This document shows positions 1-9,047 of a stretch of 64,000 nucleotides of DNA, in pieces. Origin of the DNA: UMGS1279 sp045536815 (lineage in GTDB: Bacteria; Bacillota; Clostridia; Oscillospirales; Acutalibacteraceae); NCBI GenBank assembly GCA_045536815.1, contig JAZSOH010000029.1, forward strand, positions 25,059-89,058. The letters are read 5' to 3'. The notes below the pieces were generated by a model. That model did no database searches. It worked only from the letters and a program-made list of their open reading frames with translations, and was not told the origin of the DNA. Position 1 is the first letter of the stretch, and every line of letters begins with the position of its first letter. The position numbers and the translations under genes were made by a program.

Positions 1-672
1 AACTCTCACCGCAAATATCAAAGAAATATTTATAAATATGCGCTTACCTTCGCTAATTACGGCTTTGTTGGTAACTTTGTTATCCTTAGCGTTTGGGGCC
101 AAGAGATGCTTTTTAAGTATTCAATGTTTACATTTGTTCCGGCTATTGTTTCTTGCGCTTGGGGCAATTATCAGCTTATCCCAAAAGAAAAGGGTGCAGG
201 TATATTAAAAAGTCTTAAAAAAGGTCTTTTAACACCTCCGCTTATTGCTCTGCTTGCGGGTATGATATTAGGTCTTTTGAATCTTAAAGAATATATACCC
301 GATTTTATTCATAGCGCTTGTGGTAGCGCAGGGGACTGTATGGGCCCCGTAGCTATGGTTCTTGCGGGTGTTGTAATAGGCGGTTATAGAATTAAAGGGC
401 TTCTTCGTAACTGGAGGATATATTTGTTAACAGTTTTCCGTCTGGTTATCATTCCCGGAATATTTATTTTAGTTCTAAAAGCATTAGGCGCTAATGAACT
501 TATTCTAACCTTAACTCTTGTTTTCCTTGGCTCACCGATAGGAATGAACACGATTGTTTACCCTGCGGCTTATGGCGGTGAAACAAGAACAGGTGCTTCT
601 ATGACGGTTATTTCTTCGGTTATCAGTATTATAACAATACCGATTATGTATTTCTTACTTATTGTTTTATAA
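1..672 (+). CDS. AEC-family (auxin efflux carrier) transporter, C-terminal part
   Basis: The reading frame is open from base 1, so the gene enters from the left edge and only its last 223 codons are present. The visible protein is strongly hydrophobic with several membrane helices. It carries the family pattern of a helix with ANYGF and GN, followed by a second half with GGYRIKG and a late helix containing GSPIGMN and VYPAAYGGE. AEC proteins are secondary carriers of organic anions such as malate; the substrate here cannot be read. A methionine at 106 is internal, not the start. The gene is followed at once by the structured leader of the next gene. Confidence 0.85.
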   Translation, partial: NSHRKYQRNIYKYALTFANYGFVGNFVILSVWGQEMLFKYSMFTFVPAIVSCAWGNYQLIPKEKGAGILKSLKKGLLTPPLIALLAGMILGLLNLKEYIPDFIHSACGSAGDCMGPVAMVLAGVVIGGYRIKGLLRNWRIYLLTVFRLVIIPGIFILVLKALGANELILTLTLVFLGSPIGMNTIVYPAAYGGETRTGASMTVISSVISIITIPIMYFLLIVL

Positions 673-680
673 TTATAAAA

Positions 681-757
681 AGACAGTTCGCAACCATCCT
701 GTCTGTAAACAAAACTATGGATTTTTTGCGAACACAATTTTTGTGTTCGCTTTTTTG
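681..757 (+). promoter_or_regulatory. Candidate preQ1-type riboswitch (pseudoknot plus overlapping terminator)
   Basis: Seen directly: hairpin 681-686 with 699-704 (6 bp). Its loop bases 687-693 pair with 726-732 (7 bp) and 694-697 pair with 717-720 (4 bp), which makes a pseudoknot. A terminator hairpin (728-737 with 741-750, then six T) reuses bases 728-732, so pseudoknot and terminator exclude each other. The downstream gene belongs to the queuosine-precursor transporter family, which is often preQ1-controlled. The architecture recalls class III preQ1 riboswitches, but I assign the class only by inference. The overlap does not tell me whether ligand raises or lowers expression. Confidence 0.5.
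728..757 (+). terminator. Intrinsic terminator in the leader of the VUT transporter
   Basis: A perfect 10-bp stem (728-737 with 741-750) has a TTT loop and is followed by TTTTTT. It may end the AEC transcript, act as the expression platform of the leader, or both. Confidence 0.75.
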
Positions 758-783
758 TTGTGGACTAATTTTGAGGTGCAATA

Positions 784-1527
784 ATGGTTAAATATCTTAA
801 AAAAGAAATTAGTGAAACTAAAGTACTGTTAAAAAACATTCCACCTGTTATTTTTTCTTTCTTTATACTAACTCTTTTTGTAATGAATTTACTTGCAAAT
901 AAAAGTCTTAATATACCTATTTCTTGGCTTAAACTTGATGCGGGGTATATTATTTCTTGGTTTTTATTTCTTACAATGGATATATTAACTAAACATTTTG
1001 GCCCTAAAGCTGCAACTAAACTTTCCTTTCTTGCAACGGGAATAAATCTCGTAATTTGTTTAATTATGTTTTTGGCAAGTATATTGCCGGGTATGTGGGG
1101 CGAAGCGTATTTAGAAGGACACGAAGCAGTTATAAATAATGCGCTTAATAAAACCTTTGGCGGCACGTGGTATGTAATTGTTGGTAGTACGGTTGCATTT
1201 GCAGTTTCTTCGGTTGTTAACAATTTTACAAATTATGCGGTTGGTAAAGCTTTTAAGAGAAATCCCGATGGTTTTTTTGCTTATATAATTCGTTCGTATT
1301 TTTCAACCGCTGTTTCGCAGTTTGTAGATAATTTGCTTTTCTCAATGTTAGTAGGTCACATCTTCTTCGGTTGGAGCTTCAAAGACTGCTTTTTTAGTGC
1401 CTTTGTTTGTATGGGTGTTGAACTTGTACTTGAAGCGTTTTTCTCGCCAATCGGATATAAAGTTTGCGAAAAATGGCGTAAGGAAAAGGTGGGCGAGGAC
1501 TATTTTAAGTTCGTAGCAAAAAAATAA
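784..1527 (+). CDS. VUT-family (YhhQ-like) putative queuosine precursor transporter
   Basis: A 247-residue membrane protein of about six helices. The family pattern is visible: an N-terminal helix with NLLANK, a motif around GYIISW and TKHFGPKAA, and a C-terminal half containing VSQFVDNLLFS and GVELVLEA. YhhQ/VUT (DUF165-type) proteins import queuosine precursors such as preQ0/preQ1, and some vitamins in related groups. Start ATG 784 has GAGGTG at 773-778. It is a single gene behind the pseudoknotted leader and is closed by a strong terminator, so it forms its own transcription unit. Specificity for queuosine precursors is inferred from family and leader. Confidence 0.8.
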   Translation: MVKYLKKEISETKVLLKNIPPVIFSFFILTLFVMNLLANKSLNIPISWLKLDAGYIISWFLFLTMDILTKHFGPKAATKLSFLATGINLVICLIMFLASILPGMWGEAYLEGHEAVINNALNKTFGGTWYVIVGSTVAFAVSSVVNNFTNYAVGKAFKRNPDGFFAYIIRSYFSTAVSQFVDNLLFSMLVGHIFFGWSFKDCFFSAFVCMGVELVLEAFFSPIGYKVCEKWRKEKVGEDYFKFVAKK

Positions 1528-1541
1528 ATTATTATATCTTT

Positions 1542-1573
1542 AAAAACACCCTAAGTTTAGGGTGTTTTTTTTG
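1542..1573 (+). terminator. Intrinsic terminator after the VUT transporter gene
   Basis: The stem AACACCCTAA/TTAGGGTGTT has a short loop and is followed by a run of eight T, 15 to 45 bases after the stop codon. Confidence 0.85.
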
Positions 1574-1604
1574 ATTTTTAATTCAAAAAAATCTTTTAAA
1601 TTAC

Positions 1605-1633
1605 TTGAACTTATTTATAATATATTATATAAT
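1605..1633 (+). promoter_or_regulatory. SigA-type promoter of the miaB-mutSL operon
   Basis: TTGAAC at 1605-1610, a 17-base spacer, and TATAAT at 1628-1633, 34 bases upstream of the miaB ATG and just after a terminator. Confidence 0.75.
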
Positions 1634-1667
1634 ATAATTTGATTATGTATGTAAAAAGGGTGAGTAT

Positions 1668-3080
1668 ATGTCAGGTGTTTTAAACAACCGTTATCCCGCC
1701 GAACAAACTGAGTATATCTCACTTGTTTCACGGCTTATAAAGACAAAATATGACCATTTTCCGTTAGCGCTTATAAATACCTATGGTTGCCAACAAAATG
1801 TTAGTGACAGTGAGCGTATGAAGGGTATGCTTAGCGAGATGGGTTTCGGTTTTACAGAAGATGCCGAAACGGCCGATTTTATACTTTTCAATACCTGTGC
1901 TGTTCGTGAACACGCTGAGGATAGGGTTTTTGGTAATATTGGTGCTTTAAAGCATTACAAACGTCGCCATCCCGAAATGATAATTGGCATTTGCGGATGT
2001 ATGGCACAACAAGATATTGTTAAGGATAGAATTAAAAAAAGTTATCCTTATGTGGACCTATTATTTGGTACACACGTTCAGTATCGTTTGCCCGAATTTA
2101 TTTACCGTCTTTTGACAAAAAAAGGCCGCATTTTTGAAACCTCTACCGAAAAAAGTGAGGTTGTTGAGGATGTACCCATAAAGCGTGATGGCACCTTTAA
2201 AGGTTGGCTTCCTATTATGTATGGTTGCAATAATTTTTGCACCTACTGTATTGTCCCTTATGTTCGAGGCAGAGAACGTTCAAGGGATTATACCGAAATT
2301 TTAAAAGAGGCAAGAAAAATGGTTGCCGACGGCTTTAAGGATATAACCCTTTTAGGTCAAAACGTTAATTCCTATCACAGTCCCGTATGTGATGAGCAGG
2401 GGAACGAGGTTAATTTCCCCAAGCTTTTGCGTATGATTAACGAAATTGACGGCGATTTTAGAATAAGGTTTATGACCTCACACCCCAAAGACTGTTCTGA
2501 TGAACTTTTATTTGCAATGAAAGAGTGCGACAAGGTTGCAAAGCATTTGCATCTTCCATTCCAGTCGGGTTCAACTGAGATTTTAAAACGAATGAACAGA
2601 AGATATACCAGAGAGGGCTATTTGGAGCTTGTAAGTAAAGCGAGAAAGCTAATGCCAGAAATATCTCTTACAAGCGATATTATTGTTGGTTTTCCGGGTG
2701 AGCGATATGAAGATTTTCTACAGACGCTGAGCCTTGTGAAAGAGGTTGAGTTTACGGCGCTTTTTACATTTATTTTTTCAAGCCGTAACGGCACCCCTGC
2801 CGCCGAGATGGATGACCCTGTTTCAAGAAAGGAAAAGGGCGTTTGGTTTAGAGAGCTATTAGCTACACAGGAAGAGATAGCAAAAGTAAATGAGAAAAAA
2901 CTAGCCGATAAAACATTTAAAGTTTTGTGTGATGATTTCGGCAGAAATGATGGCTTTATGGCAGGTCATACAGATACAAATGTTTGTCTTGAATTTAAAG
3001 GCGATGAAAAACTTTTAGGCGAATTTGTTACGGTTAAAACCGAGTATATAAACGGAAGTTTAGTAGCAAAAATAATTTAG
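1668..3080 (+). CDS. miaB: tRNA-2-methylthio-N6-dimethylallyladenosine synthase
   Basis: A 470-residue radical-SAM methylthiotransferase that adds the ms2 group to i6A37 of tRNAs reading UNN codons. The N-terminal UPF0004 domain has NTYGCQQNVSDSE and two further cysteines (FNTCAVRE, GICGCMAQ) for the auxiliary 4Fe-4S cluster. The radical-SAM motif CNNFCTYC follows, then VRGRERSR. A C-terminal TRAM-like segment completes the usual length. Start ATG has AAAGGGTG upstream. It begins an operon that also holds miaA, the enzyme acting immediately before MiaB. The following YlbF/YmcA-like gene and mutSL repeat the Bacillus ymcB-ymcA-mutSL order. Confidence 0.96.
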   Translation: MSGVLNNRYPAEQTEYISLVSRLIKTKYDHFPLALINTYGCQQNVSDSERMKGMLSEMGFGFTEDAETADFILFNTCAVREHAEDRVFGNIGALKHYKRRHPEMIIGICGCMAQQDIVKDRIKKSYPYVDLLFGTHVQYRLPEFIYRLLTKKGRIFETSTEKSEVVEDVPIKRDGTFKGWLPIMYGCNNFCTYCIVPYVRGRERSRDYTEILKEARKMVADGFKDITLLGQNVNSYHSPVCDEQGNEVNFPKLLRMINEIDGDFRIRFMTSHPKDCSDELLFAMKECDKVAKHLHLPFQSGSTEILKRMNRRYTREGYLELVSKARKLMPEISLTSDIIVGFPGERYEDFLQTLSLVKEVEFTALFTFIFSSRNGTPAAEMDDPVSRKEKGVWFRELLATQEEIAKVNEKKLADKTFKVLCDDFGRNDGFMAGHTDTNVCLEFKGDEKLLGEFVTVKTEYINGSLVAKII

Positions 3081-3100
3081 TATTTTAAGGAGTAATAAAA

Positions 3101-3529
3101 ATGGATATTATCGAACTTACAAGAAATCTTTGTGTAGAGCTTCAAAAAGAAGAAGCTTATATTGAGTTTACAGCCGCAAAAAAAGCTAATGATGAAGATA
3201 AAGAGCTACAAGATGATATCGGTAAATTCAATATTGTTCGCATGCAGCTTGACCAGGTGTTTTCTACCGATTTCAGTAAAGAAAATACTACTAGAGAAGA
3301 GGTTGAAGAGAAGGTTTCTAAGCTCAATGAAGAAATGAGAAGCATTTATGCAAAGATTATGTCTAACGAAAAAATGGTTAAATATAATCTTGCTAAAGAG
3401 AAGCTTGATGTTATTGTAAATAAGATGAATGCAATTATCACTATGTCTATTAACGGCGAAGACCCGCTGACCTGTGAAATTAACGAGGGTTGTAGTGGCT
3501 CATGTTCTTCTTGTTCGGGTTGTCATTAA
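3101..3529 (+). CDS. YlbF/YmcA-family regulator with cysteine-rich tail
   Basis: A 142-residue, mostly helical and highly charged protein of the YlbF/YmcA (com_ylbF) family. In Bacillus the family forms the YaaT-YlbF-YmcA complex, which affects mRNA maturation through RNase Y and development, and carries Fe-S clusters. Its place between miaB and mutS matches Bacillus ymcA. The C-terminus has five cysteines (residues 125, 131, 135, 138 and 141) spaced C-x5-C-x3-C-x2-C-x2-C and ending in CH, which suggests a metal or Fe-S site. AAGGAG precedes the ATG. The family is fairly sure; the partner proteins are outside this window. Confidence 0.8.
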   Translation: MDIIELTRNLCVELQKEEAYIEFTAAKKANDEDKELQDDIGKFNIVRMQLDQVFSTDFSKENTTREEVEEKVSKLNEEMRSIYAKIMSNEKMVKYNLAKEKLDVIVNKMNAIITMSINGEDPLTCEINEGCSGSCSSCSGCH

Positions 3530-3556
3530 TTATCTTAAAAATTGGGAGTGTTTCCT

Positions 3557-6157
3557 TTGAGTAAGCTTTCACCCGGTATGCAACAGTATGTTGATATAAA
3601 GGCTCAGTATACCGATGCTATTTTGCTTTTCCGTCTTGGTGATTTTTATGAAATGTTTTTTGAAGACGCCAAAATTTGTTCAGAAGAGCTTGAACTTGTT
3701 CTTACAGCTAAAAGCTGTGGTCTTGACGAAAAAGCGCCAATGTGTGGCATACCATATCATAGCTGCGAATCTTATATTGCCCGTTTAATTGAGCGCGGTC
3801 ATAAGGTTGCCATTTGTGAGCAAACTGAGGACCCCGCCACCGCCAAGGGACTGGTGCGCCGTGAGGTAATAAGGGTGATTACTCCCGGTACTGTTATTGA
3901 GGACAGTATGCTTGAAGAAGGCAAAAACAACTACCTTGCTTCAGTTTTTATAGATGGTAATGAGTGTGGCCTTTGTTTTCTTGATGCTTCAACGGGTGAG
4001 GTTAGTTTAACCTTAATTAGCGGCGACAGTTTAGAAAATAAAATTATAAGTGAGCTTGGTAGGTTTTCTCCAAGCGAGGTGCTTATAAGCGAGGAATATA
4101 GTGTTTATTCTTCACTTGTTAATTTTCTAAACGAAACTCTTAATTGCCGCGTTGCCGAGTTTTCAAAACCTGCTATGAAAAAAAGAGGTTTAGGTGAAAA
4201 TATTATTTCGCATTTTGGGGTGCTAAGCGTTGAAGAGTTGGGACTATCTGAAAATATGGCAGATACAGTTTCGCTTGATTTTGCGCTTTCTTACCTTAAA
4301 GATAATGGTATGGACAAGCTCTCTTCAATACGAGAAATAAATAAATATACCTGTTCAAAATATATGACTCTCGACGTTTCTGCGGTACGAAATCTCGAAC
4401 TGCTCGAAACAATGCGAGGTAAGTCAAAACGTGGCTCTTTACTTTGGGTGCTTGATAAAACAAAAACCCCTATGGGTAAACGCCTTATAAGAGGTTGGCT
4501 TTCACAACCACTTCTTAACCCTGCCGAGATAATTTCTAGGCAAAACGCAGTTGATGAATTTTATTCAGATACATTTTTAAGAGGCGAACTTACCGAATAT
4601 CTTACCGGAATTCGCGATGTTGAACGTCTGCTAACTAGAACAGTTTTCGGTATCGCAACCCCTAAAGAGCTTCAGTCACTTTCTCACACAATTAGTAGAT
4701 TTGCACCTATTAAAGACCTGCTTTCAACGGTTAATAGCAAATTACTTAAGGAACTTGAGGGTGAAATCGACGTTTTAGAAGACGTTGCTAAACGCATTGA
4801 CGAAACTCTTTGCGATAATCCGCCTAACAGTATGAAGGACGGAAAAATTATTCGCGATGGCTATAATGCCGATGTAGATTTGCTGAGAAAAGACCTTACG
4901 GGCGGAAAAGATTTCTTGACGGCCATTGAAATAGCTGAAAAGGAAAGAACGGGAATAAAAACCCTTAAGGTTCGCTACAATAAGGTTTTTGGATATTACA
5001 TAGAGGTTCCTGCATCACAAAAGGATGCGGTGCCTGAAGATTATATAAGAAAACAAACCTTAACTAATGCCGAAAGGTTTATTACTGATGAGCTTAAGGC
5101 TTTAGAGGCGAGGGTTTTAGGGGCTAGTGAACGCCTTACCAAGCTTGAATTTGAACTATTTTGTGAGCTTAGAGATTTTGTTTCAAAAAATCTTGATAGA
5201 ATTCAGCGTTCGGCTATTGCTATTTCAAGGCTCGACGTACTTTGCTCTTTTGCAACGGTTGCGGTAAATTTGGGATATTCACGTCCCGTTGTAAATAGCG
5301 ACGGCGCAATAAGAATCATTAACGGCCGCCATCCTGTTGTTGAAGCGGTTAGCAAGGCTCCCTTTGTTGCAAACGATACCTTCTTAGACACCGATGAAAA
5401 TAGGTGCGCTATAATAACCGGACCTAATATGGCAGGTAAGTCTACTTATATGCGTCAAACAGCCTTGATAACAATTATGGCGCAAATTGGTAGTTTTGTA
5501 CCCGCCGAATCGGCAACTATCGGTATTACTGATGCAGTATTTACACGCGTTGGCGCGTCTGATGACCTTGCAACCGGCAAATCAACCTTTATGGTCGAAA
5601 TGAGCGAGGTTGCTTATATACTTAAAAACGCTACCAGAAATAGTTTGCTTATTTTAGACGAAATTGGAAGAGGTACTTCTACCTTTGATGGTATGTCTAT
5701 AGCCCGTGCGGTTTTAGAGTATGTTGCCGATAAGAAAAAGCTTGGTGCAAAAACTCTTTTTGCTACGCACTATCACGAGCTTACTGCACTTGAGCAAACT
5801 ATTAAGGGCGTTAAGAATTATAATATTGCGGTTAAAAAACATGGTGACGATATAACATTTTTAAGAAGAATTGTTCGTGGTGGCGCCGATGATAGCTATG
5901 GTATTGAGGTTGCTAAACTTGCAGGTCTTCCAAATGCGGTTATAAATCGCGCAAAATCAGTTTTAAAGGAAATTGAAACTGAGGGTGTTGTTAAACAGGT
6001 TACCGTTAATGATACTGCTGCAGCACAACTGCCTATCGGTCAAATGGAATATGACGAGATAATTAAGGAACTTAAAAACCTTGATGTAAACGTTTTAACG
6101 CCTATTGAGGCAATGGCAATTCTCTTTGACGTTTCTAAAAGGGTTAAAGAAATATAA
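3557..6157 (+). CDS. mutS: DNA mismatch repair protein MutS
   Basis: Recognises mismatches and small loops and recruits MutL. Domain I has the mismatch-wedging motif GDFYEMF (F30, E32). The lever and clamp regions follow, then the ABC ATPase with Walker A GPNMAGKST near residue 620, Walker B LLILDEIGRGTS and the ATHYHEL switch. I chose TTG at 3557 because GGGAG at 3544-3548 is 8 bases upstream; the in-frame TTG at 3542 has no such site. This gives 866 residues, normal for the family. mutL follows after 26 bases, so the two are probably co-transcribed. Confidence 0.97.
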   Translation: MSKLSPGMQQYVDIKAQYTDAILLFRLGDFYEMFFEDAKICSEELELVLTAKSCGLDEKAPMCGIPYHSCESYIARLIERGHKVAICEQTEDPATAKGLVRREVIRVITPGTVIEDSMLEEGKNNYLASVFIDGNECGLCFLDASTGEVSLTLISGDSLENKIISELGRFSPSEVLISEEYSVYSSLVNFLNETLNCRVAEFSKPAMKKRGLGENIISHFGVLSVEELGLSENMADTVSLDFALSYLKDNGMDKLSSIREINKYTCSKYMTLDVSAVRNLELLETMRGKSKRGSLLWVLDKTKTPMGKRLIRGWLSQPLLNPAEIISRQNAVDEFYSDTFLRGELTEYLTGIRDVERLLTRTVFGIATPKELQSLSHTISRFAPIKDLLSTVNSKLLKELEGEIDVLEDVAKRIDETLCDNPPNSMKDGKIIRDGYNADVDLLRKDLTGGKDFLTAIEIAEKERTGIKTLKVRYNKVFGYYIEVPASQKDAVPEDYIRKQTLTNAERFITDELKALEARVLGASERLTKLEFELFCELRDFVSKNLDRIQRSAIAISRLDVLCSFATVAVNLGYSRPVVNSDGAIRIINGRHPVVEAVSKAPFVANDTFLDTDENRCAIITGPNMAGKSTYMRQTALITIMAQIGSFVPAESATIGITDAVFTRVGASDDLATGKSTFMVEMSEVAYILKNATRNSLLILDEIGRGTSTFDGMSIARAVLEYVADKKKLGAKTLFATHYHELTALEQTIKGVKNYNIAVKKHGDDITFLRRIVRGGADDSYGIEVAKLAGLPNAVINRAKSVLKEIETEGVVKQVTVNDTAAAQLPIGQMEYDEIIKELKNLDVNVLTPIEAMAILFDVSKRVKEI

Positions 6158-6183
6158 AAAAGTATTTTAGGGGGGGTGTAAAA

Positions 6184-8094
6184 ATGCCTGATATTAAAGT
6201 TCTTCCAAAGGAAATTGCTGAGCTTATTGCGGCCGGTGAGGTTGTAGAACGACCCGCTTCGGTTATAAAAGAACTTGTTGAAAACTCGGTTGACGCAGGT
6301 GCAACTAAGGTTACTGTCGAAATTTCAAATGGCGGTATAACCTATATGCGTGTTTCAGATAACGGCGTTGGTATGAGCAAAAATCAAGTTAAAACCGCAT
6401 TTTTACGCCACGCTACAAGTAAAATTAAAACCGCCTCAGACCTTGACGCAATTTTAACTTTAGGTTTTAGGGGAGAAGCGTTAGCTTCAATTTCCGCCGT
6501 GTCAAGAGTTGAGATTATGACCGCGACTGAAACCGATGAATTCGGCACTGCTTATAGTGTTTGCGGTGGTGAAGAGGGCGAAATTTCTGAGGTTGGTTGC
6601 CCAAAGGGAACAACAATTATTGTTAGGGATTTGTTTTATAATGTCCCTGCAAGAATGAAGTTTCTTAAAAAAGATGTTAGCGAGGCAAATACAGTTGCAG
6701 CTGTTATGGACAGAATGGCACTCTCTCACCCTGAGGTTTCATTTAAACTTATTCGTGATGGAAAAACCGTCTTACAAACTTCGGGCGACGGTAAGCTAAA
6801 ATCGGCTATTTATTCGGTTTTAGGCAGAGATTTTTCTTCCTCGTTAATTCCTGTAGAATATAGCGAAGGCGCTCTTTCGCTTTCGGGCTTTGTTTGTACA
6901 CCCGCAAGGTGTAGGCCAAACCGTAATGGTCAGTTTTTCTTTTTGAATGGACGTTTTATAAAATCAGGCACCATTTCTGCCGCTTTAGACCAAGCCTATA
7001 AAAATTCAAGTATGGTTGGTAAGTTCCCTGCTGCAGTTATAAATTTAACTGTTCCCGCAGGTACGGTTGATGTTAACGTTCATCCAACAAAAACTGAGGT
7101 ACGTTTTTCGGAAGAAAGAAAAATTTTTGATATTGTTTATAGAGGAAGCCTTGCAGCAATAACTATGGGCGATAGGCGACCCGAAATGAAAATTCCTGAG
7201 AAAAAACCTTTTAATTTCTTTTCTAATGATGAAAAATTTGTTCAGGTAAAACAAAATATTTTTGGTGATGATAATACCATTTCCAAAAAGTTAGAAGAAA
7301 AAAGGGTAGAGGCTGTAACTTATATTTCAGGGTTCGACGAACCTAAAGAAACCTTCAGGCCCCCTTTGAAATCAAGCGACATTTCGGTTTTTGATAAAGG
7401 CTTTGAAAGCATTGTTTCTATACCTGTAGAAAATGAAAATACAAAAACTGCCGTTTTAGAGGAAACTAAAATTAAGGTTCAGGAAACTAGGCCTCAGAAT
7501 TTGCCTATAGACAGTGGTACTGTCGATTTATCTAAGCTCACCCTTATAGGTGAAGCCTTTTCTACCTATATTTTGGTTTCGCTTGATGATACGCTTTACT
7601 ATATAGATAAGCATGCGGCACATGAGAGAATAAACTTTGAAAAGCTAAAGTCAGGTCTTGAAATTCAAAGTCAGGTTTTGTTGTCGCCGCTTAGCGTTTC
7701 ACTTTTAAGGGAAGAATATGATGCAGTAATTTCCAATCTTGATGTTTTGGAAAAATGCGGCTTTTTGGCGGAGGATTTTGGCGAAGGAACTGTTTTGGTA
7801 AGGGCGGTACCATCTATTTTAGATAATGTTGATATTCCGTCTCTTATTCGAGAAATTGCCGACAATCTTTCAACTAAAGGCATTGCTGTTAGTGATAGAA
7901 TAGATGATATTTTACACAGTATTGCTTGTAAATCTGCAATAAAAGCCGGGTATAGTACTACAAAAGAAGAGCAAATTAAACTTGCCGAAAAGGTTTTAAG
8001 CAATAAAAATCTTATGTACTGTCCCCATGGCAGACCAATTGCACTAAAGATTAAAAAATCACAGATTGAAAAGCAGTTTGGGAGGATAATTTAA
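6184..8094 (+). CDS. mutL: DNA mismatch repair protein MutL
   Basis: A 636-residue GHKL ATPase linking MutS to strand incision. The N-terminal ATP site shows ELVENSVDAGA, DNGVGM and GFRGEALASI. The C-terminal endonuclease metal motif is DKHAAHERINFE near residue 474, the DQHA(x)2E(x)4E pattern with K for Q. Supporting motifs ACKSAIKAG and CPHGRP are also present. MutL is therefore expected to nick DNA, as in organisms without MutH. GGGGGGTG lies upstream of the ATG. The linker (about residues 345-450) is low in conserved sequence, as usual. Confidence 0.97.
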   Translation: MPDIKVLPKEIAELIAAGEVVERPASVIKELVENSVDAGATKVTVEISNGGITYMRVSDNGVGMSKNQVKTAFLRHATSKIKTASDLDAILTLGFRGEALASISAVSRVEIMTATETDEFGTAYSVCGGEEGEISEVGCPKGTTIIVRDLFYNVPARMKFLKKDVSEANTVAAVMDRMALSHPEVSFKLIRDGKTVLQTSGDGKLKSAIYSVLGRDFSSSLIPVEYSEGALSLSGFVCTPARCRPNRNGQFFFLNGRFIKSGTISAALDQAYKNSSMVGKFPAAVINLTVPAGTVDVNVHPTKTEVRFSEERKIFDIVYRGSLAAITMGDRRPEMKIPEKKPFNFFSNDEKFVQVKQNIFGDDNTISKKLEEKRVEAVTYISGFDEPKETFRPPLKSSDISVFDKGFESIVSIPVENENTKTAVLEETKIKVQETRPQNLPIDSGTVDLSKLTLIGEAFSTYILVSLDDTLYYIDKHAAHERINFEKLKSGLEIQSQVLLSPLSVSLLREEYDAVISNLDVLEKCGFLAEDFGEGTVLVRAVPSILDNVDIPSLIREIADNLSTKGIAVSDRIDDILHSIACKSAIKAGYSTTKEEQIKLAEKVLSNKNLMYCPHGRPIALKIKKSQIEKQFGRII

Positions 8095-8096
8095 AG

Positions 8097-9032
8097 GTGA
8101 AGATGGCTTTAAATAATCCGGTTATTTACGTTGTGGGACCAACCGCTTCGGGAAAAACGGCGCTTTCTATAGAAATTGCCAAACATTTTGGCGGTCAAAT
8201 TATTTGTGGCGATTCTATGCAAATTTATAAAAATATGCCTATAGCGACCGCCGCCCCTACTAAAGAAGAAAAGTGTGGCATACGTCATAGACTTTTTGAG
8301 TTTTTAGACCCTAGCGAAAAATTTTCAGTTTCCGATTTTGTTTTACTTGCCAAAAAAGAAATTAGCGAAGTTAGAAAAGAAGGTGCACTTCCTATTGTTG
8401 TTGGTGGCACAGGTCTTTATATAACTTCTTTGGCGGAAAATATTGATTTTGGCGACGAAGAAAATGATGGTAGTATAAGAAAGTCATTAGAGCAACGCGC
8501 CGAAAAAGAGGGGTTAGAGGCACTTTATAACGAGCTTTGCCAAATAGATAGTGAAACTGCCAAAAAGGTTTCTAAAAACGATGCAAAGCGAATTATACGC
8601 GCTTTAGAGGTTTATATTTTAAGTGGCGAAAACATCACCGAGAGAAATAAAAAATCTCGCGAACAAGGTATTATTTATGATAATATTTATATCGGCGTAA
8701 ACTATCTAAATAGACAAACTTTATATGATAGAATCAATAAACGCGTTGATATTATGCTTGAAAACGGAATTTTGGAAGAGGCAAAAAAATGCTATAATAA
8801 AGGCAATAAGACCTCTGCACAGGCTATAGGCCATAAAGAACTAATTCCGTTTTTAAATGGCGAAACTTCGCTTATAGAGGCTACAGAGCATCTAAAAATG
8901 CAAACCAGAAGATATGCTAAAAGGCAAATAACTTGGTTTTCAAAAAATGAAGATATAAATTGGGTGTATATGGACGATGGCTCAGACCAAGTTCAAAAAG
9001 CAATAGATATTATAAATAGCAAATTATTTTAA
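8097..9032 (+). CDS. miaA: tRNA dimethylallyltransferase
   Basis: Transfers the dimethylallyl group from DMAPP to N6 of A37, making the substrate of MiaB. Walker A is VVGPTASGKTA at the N-terminus. DSMQIY binds the tRNA/isoprenoid pocket, followed by VVGGTGLY, the insertion domain, and the C-terminal QTRRYAKRQITWF motif. Length (311) is normal. GTG 8097 has GGAGG at 8081-8085; the in-frame ATG at 8103 is a weaker alternative. It sits 2 bases after mutL. DMAPP supply links it to dxs and ispA further along the window. Confidence 0.96.
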   Translation: MKMALNNPVIYVVGPTASGKTALSIEIAKHFGGQIICGDSMQIYKNMPIATAAPTKEEKCGIRHRLFEFLDPSEKFSVSDFVLLAKKEISEVRKEGALPIVVGGTGLYITSLAENIDFGDEENDGSIRKSLEQRAEKEGLEALYNELCQIDSETAKKVSKNDAKRIIRALEVYILSGENITERNKKSREQGIIYDNIYIGVNYLNRQTLYDRINKRVDIMLENGILEEAKKCYNKGNKTSAQAIGHKELIPFLNGETSLIEATEHLKMQTRRYAKRQITWFSKNEDINWVYMDDGSDQVQKAIDIINSKLF

Positions 9033-9047
9033 ATTGGAGGTGACGGT

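Noticed and set aside
765..1223. 152-codon minus-strand frame opposite the VUT gene
   Set aside because: It mirrors a clear membrane-protein gene, lacks a ribosome site and shows no family motif.
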